Shown in pieces: positions 24,401 to 33,442 of a DNA stretch of 64,000 nt. A program made the position numbers and the translations under genes. Numbering within the stretch: the stretch's first letter is position 1; each line of letters starts with the position of its first letter. The notes beneath the pieces were generated by a model. The model worked only from the letters and a program-made list of their open reading frames with translations. It was not told the DNA's origin and made no database searches. The DNA is taken from NCBI GenBank assembly GCA_007258455.2, contig VDFB02270651.1:492288711-492352710 (forward strand), read 5' to 3'. The stretch comes from Sequoia sempervirens (Eukaryota; Streptophyta; Pinopsida; Cupressales; Cupressaceae).

Positions 24401-26426
24401 CTCAAACTGTGTGACAGGCACCCAGAGCCTACTTTTACCAGGCTCCACATTGCAGGATCGAGTCACGCTGGGAGCATTGTCTATGGCACCCGCAGACTGC
24501 ATACTGCAAGCCGGGGGAGTGTACGTGGGAACAGAAAAGCCGGTGATGGTGAACGCCCAGGGTCAATCGGGAGAGCTTTCAGATAAAAGAATTCTCCAAA
24601 TGGACAATCATTACAGAAAAATTGTGGGGAATCTCGCGGCACACCTAGCAAAAACAACACTGAAAGTCCAATCCCGTTACTTTCATCGCCTGGGTGTGGC
24701 GGGAAGAGGTACCCTCACAATTTTCGATGATCTGAAAGGCATTCCACAGCACGACATATTTTCACCAGGAAAGACATACCCCATTATCATCCGGCACAGC
24801 AACAGCCTCAGCGCAGACGACGACGCTCGCACGGACGCCCGAGGCGCATCCATTCGAATAATGCGCGGCGAAAACAACAATGCCGAGTCTCTAATTGACC
24901 TTACGCTCAAGACAGGAAAGGCATTCTACGCCAGAACTATTGCAGACTTTTTTTCATGGCTAGTCGGTGGGCTCAACTACAGGGAAGAGCAGGTGAGGCT
25001 GTTGCCCCACATCCGGGACGCCGTCTGGGGTTCCCTCAGACAGACAAACTCCTATGCGGAACTACACTACTACTCAAACATATGCCGCTTGTTCCGATCC
25101 AAGCAAAGCCGGACCGATTACTACGTGAAGTTCAAGCTCCGACCAGCCGATCCACAGATCAGCGAAGATGCCGGTGCAGTCAACCCGAAGGACCGCCTAC
25201 TCCCGCCCGAAACCGGCGCCATCCCACGCGACCCGGCCGACACCCGACCCCTTCACTTCCTCGCGGACGACTTCCGGAAACGGTTGGTGTCTCCCTCGGG
25301 CGTCAGGTACATCCTACAGCTACAGATCCGGCCCGTACCACAATCAGTTGCAGAAAGGGAAGAAGCCCTCGACTGCACGAAGCCATGGGATGAAGAAAAA
25401 TACCCATACATCAACACGGGTGAGATGAATTTTAACCAGTTGGTCGACACAGAGGAGGCGGAGCAGCTGCGGTTCGAACCGTACAGGCGGTGCCCTGGGC
25501 TGGATGTGGTGCCCGCGTCGTCCTCCCGCGACAGCGCTTCCATAGACCACGGGCGGTCTCTTGTCTACGACATCTGCCAGCGCCTCCGCGCCGGCCTGCC
25601 GCTTCACCCAGCATGGAAAAAGCTTTTGCAGCAATCCGACGTGAACCTCGACTTAAACGCCTGCCCGTTTGCATCATCACACTCGGCCGCCGCGTCCCCG
25701 GTTAAAGACGTTGCGAGATCGGTGGCGGCGGTTCGGAGCCGGGCAGTGTCTCCGTGGCTTTTGCTGGCCCAGCCGTTGCTACAAACGGGGCTACCCTATG
25801 CCTTGCTTGCTCTGGCCTTTGTTGTGCCTCTTGGGTTAGTCTCATATTGGGTACAATTTGGGGAGGAGTTTACAAGAATCTTTCCTGACATTTTAAAACC
25901 TTCAGGTACTGTTATTTTCTTGCCTATGTTGTATGTATTGACGGGGCTTACTATGGTAGTGTGGACGGTTGCATGTAAATGGGTTATGGTGGGGAGAATG
26001 CGGGAGGGTGATAGAATTGAGCTATGGGGCAGAGAAACGTTGCTGGACACCATCTGGCAGGCGGTGAGGACCGTGGCGGGTGACCATTTTGTTCAGCTCT
26101 GCAGGGGCTCCGCTGTTTTTGGGCTGTACATGAAGAGCTTGGGCGCTAGAGTTGCGTGGGCCGATGGTGCCTATGTGGACAGTATGGAAGGGTTGCTAAA
26201 CCCAGAGATGGTGACTGTGGAGAGGAATGGAGTAGTAGGGAGGAATGCCATGTTGTTTGGGCATGTATATGAGGGAGAAAGGGTGGAATACAGTGAGATT
26301 AGAATAGGAGAAGAAAGTTGCGTGGGCAGTCGAGGGGTGGTGATGCCTGGTGTTTATATGGACAAGGGTAGCAACTTACCGTCTCTTTCTCTTGCTATGA
26401 AAGGAGAAAGAGTTTGTACTTTGTAA
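9401..26426 (+). CDS. Giant NRPS-like fusion: FAD oxidase, FAAL, two carrier domains, Pls-type membrane modules, catalase-like domain
   Basis: Exons: 9401-9596, 10555-10760, 10933-11377, 16161-16520, 18779-18954, 19051-19395, 20161-21289, 21397-23264, 23694-26426. They sum to 7,458 nt (2,485 residues plus TAA) in one frame. Introns are GT-AG except intron 2 (GC-AG). The start is the first in-frame ATG; the frame is open upstream but without another ATG. Approximate residues: FAD/amine-oxidase-like 20-460 (GGGPSG at 26-31), adenylation domain of fatty-acyl-AMP-ligase type 485-1095 (TSGSTGDAKG 705-714, RTGDLG 959-964), carrier domains with Ser1191 and Ser1281, Pls-type modules 1346-1565, 1594-1865 and 2263-2475, catalase-like 1873-2233. 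The likely role is activation of an acyl or amino acid, covalent tethering, oxidation, and transfer at a membrane. Substrate is unknown. All splice sites are read by eye and lack transcript support. Confidence 0.85.
9735..10080. repeat. Intron 1 foldback: two direct copies and one inverted copy of ~130 bp
   Basis: Copies start near 9,738 and 9,871 (shared ATGAATTTT-TACACTTTATA, TTGTATTGACATTT, CATTCAGCAATCTATTATCA). A third copy in reverse orientation lies at about 10,001-10,075 (CACTGAAT, ATCTGAAACATCAATGCAAAA, CAATCTTTTGAATA). RNA from this intron could form a long hairpin. It is probably a small repeat element inside the intron. Confidence 0.55.
10761..10932 (+). other. Intron 2 with a non-canonical GC donor
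   Basis: Exon 2 reads on without a usable GT donor until an in-frame TGA ending at 10,790. Splicing at CAG|GCACAT to TTCAG|GCC joins MKFQ to AKAKGSGYIG in phase 0 and restores the flavoprotein frame. GC-AG is the only junction I found that keeps the frame. A strong GTGAGT lies at 10,827, but it is downstream of the stop. Confidence 0.6.
12265..13905 (-). repeat. Antisense copia LTR-like repeat in intron 3
   Basis: The left edge has GGGGGGTGAATCAATT, the reverse complement of the kind of LTR end seen at 45,799-45,820. The body has the ~175-bp GAAATGC subrepeats at 13,373 and 13,546. The right side repeats the TTGACATCAATGACAAC motif twice (about 13,838-13,885), also seen at 6,190. It is non-coding. 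Exact termini are not resolved and no internal retroelement genes adjoin it. Confidence 0.4.
14140..15300 (-). pseudogene. LINE-like reverse transcriptase C-terminal remnant in intron 3
   Basis: On the minus strand, 14,815-15,102 reads YYSSCWFPSMASYLKIKNIL then RDFLWDSSEGNHCKSPSHM and ending around FFARAKWIIRVL. This resembles the post-RT region of plant L1-type ORF2 (LRNFLWSG...GLGLRDL...AAKWIWR). The remainder is degraded and I could not place the RT core. Orientation is opposite to the host gene. Confidence 0.4.
16625..18350. repeat. Two direct copies of a ~450-600-bp repeat in intron 4
   Basis: The segment from about 16,630 to 17,090 recurs at about 17,740-18,350. Shared blocks run through GATGTA-A-AACCTTTATT-TTGCTA, the TTCATGAAAAATCTTCTTTG-type block, CTATCAA-AGTC, TTTTATGAGGA-AA/TTCTTCTTCTC and GGTAGCCTCTAG. 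A minus-strand open frame at 17,293-17,556 is rich in K and E and could be a coiled coil of retroelement origin, but is unassigned. The repeats lie wholly within the intron (16,521-18,778). Confidence 0.45.
19123..21830 (+). other. Domain: fatty-acyl-AMP-ligase-type adenylation domain (exons 6-8)
   Basis: The domain starts near TTIDEYLHFWAS and contains the ATP-binding loop FTSGSTGDAKG, SWLPQYHDMGLIGG (a phrase typical of FAAL enzymes), YGLAEN, YTRTGDLG, GRIKDLIIVNGRN and the C-terminal lysine motif KTTSGKIRRSECL. By family knowledge, it would convert a carboxylic acid and ATP to an acyl-adenylate and load it onto a phosphopantetheine arm. The adjoining carrier domains are the natural acceptors. 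Substrate specificity cannot be read by eye. Confidence 0.85.
21990..22225 (+). other. Domain: first acyl/peptidyl carrier domain
   Basis: About 75 residues around NYGLSSI, with Ser1191 (codon at 22,110) as the predicted phosphopantetheine site. The usual Asp before this serine is replaced by Ser. Helical flanks (LECLVSEKTGLEASQI and VEAAQRLSSFLGVQV) fit the carrier fold and closely match the second copy, so the two arose by duplication. Confidence 0.75.
22280..22500 (+). other. Domain: second acyl/peptidyl carrier domain
   Basis: This is the canonical motif SYGIDSV with Ser1281 (codon at 22,380). Flanks LKGLVSEMTGVAIQDI and AAQKLSAYLGVHVSAV mirror the first carrier domain. The conserved DS pair suggests this copy is fully active as a phosphopantetheine carrier. 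Confidence 0.85.
22560..23264 (+). other. Domain: Pls-type membrane/beta-helix module 1
   Basis: Hydrophobic segments at residues 1346-1374 and 1383-1427 are followed by YRLLGADIG and a left-handed-beta-helix-like run (VVLDSIDITDPSMVSIADEA, GPVKIGSRSSVGPFALLQMG). This pattern matches the C-terminal region of poly-lysine synthetase-type NRPS enzymes, which carry membrane pairs with three tandem soluble domains. There it catalyses chain transfer; here the role is inferred. Confidence 0.65.
23748..24560 (+). other. Domain: Pls-type membrane/beta-helix module 2
   Basis: Hydrophobic segments lie at about residues 1594-1617, 1634-1656 and 1675-1706. YLKCLGAKIGS and hexapeptide-like turns (VIVDPDLFQLGSNSHLGDF, LGKIQIGSNCVTGTQSLLLP) follow. 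It shows the same layout as modules 1 and 3, with the shared phrase LGA preceding the helix. Confidence 0.65.
24585..25667 (+). other. Domain: catalase-like haem domain
   Basis: Residues 1873-2233. YFHRLGVAGRGTLTI, then DIFSPGKTYPIIIRHSNS and ARTDARGASIRI, follow the order of the catalase pattern (distal His then GAG, DI, GK-PV-VR-S, D-RG-A). His1906 (codon 24,684) is the candidate distal His. Near the end, RSLVY (Arg2196, Tyr2200, codons 25,554 and 25,566) matches the R-x3-Y proximal haem ligand. The usual distal Asn is not evident, which fits catalase-related enzymes such as allene oxide synthases better than true catalase. The local DNA is markedly GC-rich. Activity is inferred only. Confidence 0.65.
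25755..26400 (+). other. Domain: Pls-type membrane/beta-helix module 3 (C-terminal)
   Basis: Hydrophobic pairs at residues 2263-2296 and 2314-2342 are followed by FVQLCRGSAVFGLYMKSLGA and beta-helix-like repeats (RIGEESCVGSRGVVMPGVYM). The protein ends shortly after. The final position matches the terminal module of bacterial Pls-type NRPS proteins. Confidence 0.65.
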
Positions 26427-26480
26427 TAATTAATAATAATGCTATTAAAGTACTTATTCTAATTAGCCTATATTATTAGC

Positions 26481-26486
26481 AATAAA
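26481..26486 (+). promoter_or_regulatory. Candidate polyadenylation signal of the large gene
   Basis: AATAAA occurs 55 bp after the TAA stop. Confidence 0.45.
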
Positions 26487-26489
26487 GAA

Positions 26490-27780
26490 TTCACTAAACT
26501 AATAATATAAATCATGTGGAAATGGTCAATTATAAAAAACATAGCTAAAAATAAAATATATGGTGATCTCGTCATTCTCTTTCATTTGTGATATAAACCT
26601 TTTAAATGAAATGAAAAAGACCTACGACCAAGTCTCACATTGTGTTTTCAATCCCAAAACATTTGATATCAAAGAAATGTGTAAACTATTCTATGGTTGA
26701 CATTGCTATAGAGTATGAAATTTCTATTTTGTTTTGTTTTGGTTAAGTGGTATATTTGTAGTTGAAATTTGATATATAAATCGAGTTTTATTTGTTTTAA
26801 TGTTTTATTTTTTTAGATTTATTATTTTTTTGTTTTGTATCAAGTTTAGTTTTTTTTGGAAGTGATTCAGGTTATTTTTACATTTGTAGAAATGATCATA
26901 ATCGTTAAAAAAAATTATATTATAATTTTTAGTATATGTATTTTTCTTCCACCTAACTATTGTGTGTCAATTTGATATAGAACACAAAACTTTTCGTTTG
27001 ACACTTGGAAATTTGTATTAAAAGACTACCTAGTGATTAATTGAAAGAGCATCTCTAACACACATCATGGATATAACGAATCATTTAATGATATTAGCAT
27101 TGCATCAACATTTGAGGGTATATTGTATGAGTACTATGTACATAAAATTGTTGATCAAAATAAAGGATTCAAATGCAAATATCAAACCCTTTGATCTACA
27201 CTTAATGCAAACTCAGTTAGAGCAAAGAAATCAATAAAAAATGAATAAAAAATCACAATTTTACCTATATTTATTCTTGCTGCACAATGAGCGTGGTTGT
27301 GCTCACAATGTTGGTATATAGTTGATCACATCAATAGCATGATTTTGTGTTCTGGTTCCTTCTTCTTGAAAATGGCTCGCATAAGGGTAAATTTATAGAT
27401 TTTTGGCTTGGATGATGAATGGTCAAGATTGGTTGAGAGTTTGTTGAGGGATTAATAGAAAGGATTAAGTTGTTTGGATAGTTGGGAGATGGATGAGGAA
27501 GTAAAAGGGAGATATTTTAGTTCATTTTTAAATTTGTGGGAGATAGTTATAAAATGAGTGGATGATAATAAAGGAATTTTAATTTCTTTTATTCTTTTAT
27601 TCTTTTCTTTTTGGGTGGTTATGTGGATAAAGGGAGATTTAATTAATTCAATATAATTAAATCATGTGGAGGGGGATGGATGTTAGGAATTAGGAAAAGA
27701 AGGATAATTGGGTAAGTGTAGAAACATTAAGGACCAAAGAGTGGCAATGCCACTTTTTTAATTAGGTAAGTGTAGAAAGA
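26490..27780. other. Intergenic DNA downstream of the large gene
   Basis: AT-rich, no gene recognised. It includes the 3' flank and probable 3' untranslated region of the large gene. Confidence 0.4.
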
Positions 27781-27784
27781 TGGG

Positions 27785-27834
27785 GGACCAAAAAGTTGCA
27801 AGCCCCAAAAAGTGGCCTTGCAACTTTTTGGTCC
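27785..27834. repeat. Perfect 18-bp inverted repeat (hairpin)
   Basis: The arms GGACCAAAAAGTTGCAAG (27,785-27,802) and CTTGCAACTTTTTGGTCC (27,817-27,834) are exact reverse complements with a 14-nt loop. Confidence 0.85.
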
Positions 27835-27849
27835 TATAAAAGACATTAT

Positions 27850-28010
27850 TTGTGAGCACGTTATAATGTAATGTGCTCATGTTATGGTTTGGTAGTGTCA
27901 AGCCATAATGTGAGCATGCTACAATGCGAGTGCACTATAACATGCTATGGTGCAAGTGCACTATAATGTGCTATGATGTGAGTGCGTTATGACACACTCA
28001 CATTTCTAAG
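27850..28010. repeat. Short tandem repeat of ~26 bp
   Basis: GTGCACTATAA starts at 27,930 and again at 27,956, with related units on either side. GTGAGCATGCTACAATG near 27,911 has an inverted partner near 29,873-29,890. Confidence 0.6.
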
Positions 28011-28282
28011 AAACAAAATAACCCAAGCTCTAGATCTCTCTTTCTCTTTCCATGTCTCTCTACCTCAAACTATATACAAGAAATATAACTTAAAGTATAA
28101 GTGACATTTATATATGGATTTTTAAAAAAAAATTAAGTTATATTTCATGTACATATAGTTTTAGGATGTTTGAGAATGGTTTCAAATCTCTAGGAGTTAT
28201 AATGAAAATTCTAGGTTTTGGAAGATCTTATAATTTTTCAGACAGTCAAGTTTCAATAATCAACATAATCCTATAATATTGT

Positions 28283-28580
28283 TCTCTCTCTCATTCTCAC
28301 TATCTTTGCTCTACCTCCCTCTACCTATCTCTCCCCTACCCGTCTCTCTCTCTACATACCTCTCCCTCCCTCCATCTCTCTTTTTGTCCCCCTTCCTCTC
28401 TCCTTCCCTCTTCTCTCTATCTAACCTCTCTCTCTACTTCTCACTATCTTACCTCTCCCTTTATCTCTACCTATCTCTCCCTCCCTACCTCTCTCTCTAT
28501 AAACCTCTCTCTCTCCCTCCTTCCCTATCTATTCTCTATCTCCCCTCTCCCTCTCTCTACCTACCTCTTCCTCCCTCCTC
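28283..28580 (+). repeat. Polypyrimidine (CTCT/CTACC) microsatellite tract
   Basis: About 300 bp of C and T with occasional A, built of CTCTC, CTACC and CCTCCCT units. Open frames here read as Ser/Leu/Pro/Tyr repeats and are not genes. Confidence 0.9.
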
Positions 28581-28930
28581 AAGGGAGAGAAGTAGAGAGA
28601 GGTGAGATAAAGATAATTATAGAGGTAGGGAGGGAGGGAGAGGTACCTAGTAGAGAGAGGGAGAAGGGAGATAGTGAGAAGTAGAGAGAGGGAGAGGTGA
28701 GAAAAATATTAGAGAGGGAAGGGGGGGAGGGGGAGAGAGAGAGGGATGAATTGATGAATATTTATGTAGAGAGAGATGTAGGGAGTGAGGGAGAGGTAGG
28801 TATAGAGAGGGAGAGGGGAGATCGTAAGAATTAGGGAGAGGGAGAGAGAGGAGTAGTGAGAGAGGGAGAGAGAGGTGCGAAGGGAAGGAAGGATGGATAG
28901 GTAGATAGGGGAGAGAGAGAGGTAGGTAGA
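28581..28930 (-). repeat. Polypurine tract, inverted partner of the preceding tract
   Basis: GAGAG, GGTAG and AGGGAGGG units form the complement of the tract ending at 28,580, giving a large imperfect foldback centred near there. Confidence 0.85.
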
Positions 28931-28944
28931 CCCTCAACCTCTCA

Positions 28945-29100
28945 TCATGAACCCTAAACCATAAACCCTAAATACTAAAACCTAACATAAATAATTTTTG
29001 ACACTAAAACCTTAAAAATTAAATTTAATCCCTAAACCCTCAACATTGAACCCTCCATCCTAAACCCTAAACCCTAAGTTACCCTAAACCTTAGTCCCTA
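28945..29100. repeat. Interstitial telomere-like repeat (CCCTAAA type)
   Basis: AACCCTAAACC and AAACCCTAAAT occur at 28,950-28,973, and TAAACCCTAAACCCTAAG at about 29,061-29,078, with variants up to 29,100. The units match the plant telomere repeat. They lie between two polypurine blocks. Confidence 0.7.
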
Positions 29101-29104
29101 ACCA

Positions 29105-29795
29105 TGAATAATTTAGAGAGAGGGAGAAAGAGAGAGAGAGAGAGGAAGAGAGGGAGAGAGAGTGATGGAGGGAGGGAAAGGTAGAGAGAGGGAGGACAAG
29201 AGGGAATTAGAGAGGGTGAGAGAGAGAGGTAGAGAAGGGAGGGAGGTGTAGAGGTGAGGGGGGTAGAGAGGTGAGCGAGAGAGGTAGAGAGTTGAGAGAG
29301 AGAGGGAGCAAGGGATATATAGAGGGGAGGGAGGTAAATAGGTGCTTCTGTACATGTGTGTGTGTGTGAGAGAGAGAGAGGTGAGGTAGGGTATACAAAG
29401 AATAGATATGGAAGGAGGGATTGAGGGAGAGGTAGAGAGGGAGACAAAGGGAGGGAATGAGGGAGTGATGGGGTGAGAGAGATAGAGTGAAGGAAGGAGA
29501 GAGAGAGAGAGAGATGTAGAGAGAGTGAGGGAGGGAGGGAGAGGTAGTGAGTGGAGAGAGATAGAGAGGTGATAGAGAGAATAAGATAGGGAGAGAGAAA
29601 TACATATGTGAGATAGAGAGAAATACAAAGGGAAGGGAGGGACAAAGGGAGGGAGAGTTAGAAAAATAGGTCTAATAAGAGATAAAAATCTAAAGAGGGA
29701 CAAAAGGAGAGAGAGATAGAGAGGTAGAGGTAGAAAGATAGGTCTAAAGCTTGGGGGAGGGAGAGAGAGAGGGAAGGATGGAGAGAGGAGATCAT
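29105..29795 (-). repeat. Second polypurine (GAGA/GGGA) tract
   Basis: About 690 bp of GA-rich repeats, including a TGTG-rich spot near 29,355. Apparent proteins on the minus strand are low-complexity Ser/Leu/Pro and are not supported as genes. Confidence 0.85.
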
Positions 29796-29910
29796 TTTTC
29801 ATTCAAAAGAATGTGAGAATGTTATAACACACTTGCAATAATGGAAGCCTATGAAAAATAATAATGCTAGCACATTATAGCATGCTCACATTATTGTCTA
29901 CATTGGGAAT

Positions 29911-32900
29911 TTCCAAACCTTAGGGTTGGATTTTCCTTGAGCATTGAATCTAAAGGGTTGGATTGACATTTCAACATTTAAAGACATTTTTTTTAAAATT
30001 TTAAAAAATTACACAATCTCAAGCATGCTCTACATCAGGCTTGCATGTGTTTCAATTTCAAGTCAAAAAAATGACATAATAATGTTGACCTTTCTCTTAG
30101 CTTTCTAACCATGTATTTTTTCATGTTTCGAATATGTTACGATTTTTATCTTTAATTTTTTTTCTAGAGTTTCCATTTTTGTGGGTATGTGCATGATCAT
30201 CATGGAAAAAGTAGGCCCTTAAGTGGCGAAAAAATTCAAAAAATCAGAGTTAGGCAACTTGACGTAAAAATTTGAATAAGTTATCTATATTATTTCAAAA
30301 ATATGTAAGAATAGAATCTGTAGAAAATTGAATGTAGTTTCTAAACTACTAGGATTATTTTAAAAAATATATATTTGGTGAAAATTTGAAATTTCAATGC
30401 AGTACTTAAATTTCAGGGGAAAAATAAGAAGCAGGTGTTTGTCTGACCACCTAACCACAATAAAATAATACTATTATTTTATAAGATTTTAGATATAAGT
30501 AGAGGAATCATGTCCCAATGTGATGCATATTTTTTTGTAATTTTTTCCAAGTAAATAATTAATTATGAATTTTTATTACAATTTTAAAAAAATATAAAAA
30601 CTCGTATGTGACCACCTTAACTTGGTCAAAACTTTATGAAATTCATTTTTTTTAATCCTATAGTATGTGAAGCATATAATGTGACACATGTTTCAGATTC
30701 AAAAAATGTGATACCATTTGAAAGCTATAGATGTTTTTCATTCACCCTATCAATCAGGACTTTAGTCATAATTCAAATAGAAAATGAATAATATTTATTT
30801 ATTAAATTCAAAGTAAAACATAGTTTACATTGGTGGAAAGTTGAGAATCTCCTTTAAAAACCCTTTTCATTTCATCAATTTTGGGTAAAAAAATGTCGTC
30901 AACCACATACCGTACACATATCCATCATATTGCCACTTTTTGGCCCTTCATGATCCTACACATACCCTTGTCGAAAACCTATTTATGGTATTTTTGGATT
31001 ATTTTTTTATTCGTTCATCAAAATTTTAAATAAATTATATTTTTAAAAACTAGACTCTATTCTATACATAGTCAAAATAAAATTTATTTTTAATTAGTTT
31101 CCTATAAAATTTGGGGACAACATGCTCAATTTTTTGTTTTCCAAGACGTGTATGATTTGAAAATTAGAAAAAATAATATATTCATTAAAAAATTAACAAA
31201 AAAATGGGCATAAACTACATAGCATTAGCTAATTTCTCACTGAAGTGATTTTTTAAATACTAAAAAAAATTAACATTTTAGGGGTAGCACACCAAACACT
31301 ATGTTATGTTTTTTTACAAAAATAGGAGCACTTTTTGTGCTCCCCTTTTCTGAACCCATTAATGTCCACCAGTTTTAAAAAATAGCAATTTAGAAAATAG
31401 ATTCAAAGAACTATGATTCTTGTTCTTGTTTTTTCTTCAAAATTTGAACATAATTGTTGTCACATGAAATTGCACCCTTCTCAACATGGAGCTCAACATT
31501 CTAATGACACAATAGAAATGACCTTAAGGTGTGAGACCTTGCAAGATGAGGTCAAGTCTCAAGAGAAGGTCAACTTCCTCTTCTGATTGAAGTGTGAATG
31601 TGTTGGTCCAACCCAACACATGAAATCCTACCACTACCCCACTCTAACAAATCTCAAAGGAAAAGAGGTAGAAGGAATCCATAAAAGGAAAGTAGGAGGT
31701 GATACACAAAGACATAAAGTCATTTTTTCCTACTTTAAGACAACACAAGATGCGAATAAAAGAGGCCAAGAGGGATGCATAGATCTTTACTTTATGAGAT
31801 TTCAAGGAAAACATGAGGGTTAGGGTTTGTACAATGTTCCAGAGGAAAGATATTCATAGAGAAACAATCACAATATATGAAACACAATCATACATGAATG
31901 AAATAACACAAAGAACTCTAAATATGAAGGTAAGAGAGTATACATCATATTACAACCTAGAGGAGGTAAGATAGGCTAATTTTATTAACATAAAGGCATG
32001 AAGCCAAGATTATAATAGTAGAATATACAAATGTAGTGTCAGTCACAAAAAAAATCTAGAGGAGCCAGAAGAAGAACCCTTAGAATAAAACAACTTGCCT
32101 TTATAGATCAGGCATAACTCAAAAAAATGTGCATACACTCAACACCACCATACCTTGCATTAAATGTGGCCCAAAAGTACATCCAAAATCCCTCGTGAAA
32201 TCAATGATTAGGGCATGGAACAAGCTAGAAGGGATAGTAACAACAATAAATAAGCATGGGTTCCAATAATCCTACCTGCAATCATCAGGAGATGCATTGA
32301 ATGTTGTCCTCAAGCCCCAAAATTGGATTAGGTAGCTGAGAAAGTTGTTTGAACATTAATGGCACCATTGTGAGAAAACATGCCATTTCATAGAATTGTC
32401 GAGCCTTCTAGCCTAAAAATACCACTTAGCTAAGCATTAGATGGTTCAGAGCTCTGAATAGAGTATCCTTATTAGACATCGGGCATCGGGCCTACCTCAT
32501 ATCTCATTTTAAAAAGATAGAGAGAAGAACATTGAAACTATGAACTAAGAAAGATCGCTTTTGTTTGGCATTGGGAGTCAAGGAGAATGGTTATGTCTTA
32601 TTGCAAAATGCAATAAGGAGTAAAAGGGAAGCCCGACCTTCAATGTTTGAAAATGATACATTGAGGATCATGTGGCAAGAGAAAAAATTTCATCTTATCG
32701 TAAGGATAAGTTAAAACTTAGACAAAAGACCTGATTGTGAAAGGAAAAAATAAGATTTTCAAATGTCGAGGATTGGAGGAAAAGCTTAATGCTTAAGATA
32801 AACTGATGGTAAGAAGTAAGGGATAAGGTCGATTCTAAAAATTCCAAAAAATTGAGACTTATCAAATTTTGAAAGACCTAATCGGGACTGTGACAATTAG

Positions 32901-33440
32901 AGGGAGGAAATAAGGCTTATGAAGGGGAGCATTAAGAGTTAAAAGTTAAGGTCGATGGCTAAAACCTAGAACACTTGGGTAGAAAATGGAAAGAAGAGGC
33001 AATAGAGATGAAGGATCGAGAGCGATAAAGAGGGTATATAGCTAGCAAAAACTTGAAAGCCAAAAACTTTGGGACTTAGCCAATTTTAGGACTATTTCAA
33101 GGAATAACTCATGCAAAATGGCCCATATAGGGTCTCTTAGATCACTTCTTATTGACAAGTCATGTAGGGTGGCATGAAATGATAATTTTTTGGCCTTTTT
33201 GTAGGATGATTGCTTGCTAATCATGGAACTCAGGAGCCTTATCAGTCCACTAGATACAGATTCATAAGGGGAACTTGCAACAATAGGCATCCAAGGGAAA
33301 AACAAAACATGTATAGGCTGCACTTGAAGGAAAGAAAAAAGCTAGAAACATAGATTCCCTTAAAAGGATATTTCAAGGTGTGCAAAAAAACTTCTTGGAA
33401 AAAAAACAACTAGAACTAAAATGTACATGAAACTCAAAAC
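29911..33440. other. AT-rich repeat DNA, no recognised gene
   Basis: Frequent stops in all frames. The 78-codon frame at 31,587-31,823 has no domain I recognise. This is probably retroelement LTR or leader debris, some of it adjoining the gypsy fragment at 33,443. Confidence 0.4.
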
Positions 33441-33442
33441 TT

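Noticed and set aside
24956..25680. Overlapping frames of 71-145 codons on both strands
   Set aside because: They are shadows of the GC-rich last exon of the giant gene, which has the conserved domain frame.
28279..28605. Open frame of 108 codons rich in Ser, Leu and Pro
   Set aside because: It is a direct reading of the CT-rich microsatellite and has no protein-like composition.
29091..29802. Three overlapping minus-strand frames of 132-229 codons
   Set aside because: All are readings of the GA-rich repeat; several frames are open at once, as expected for a repeat.
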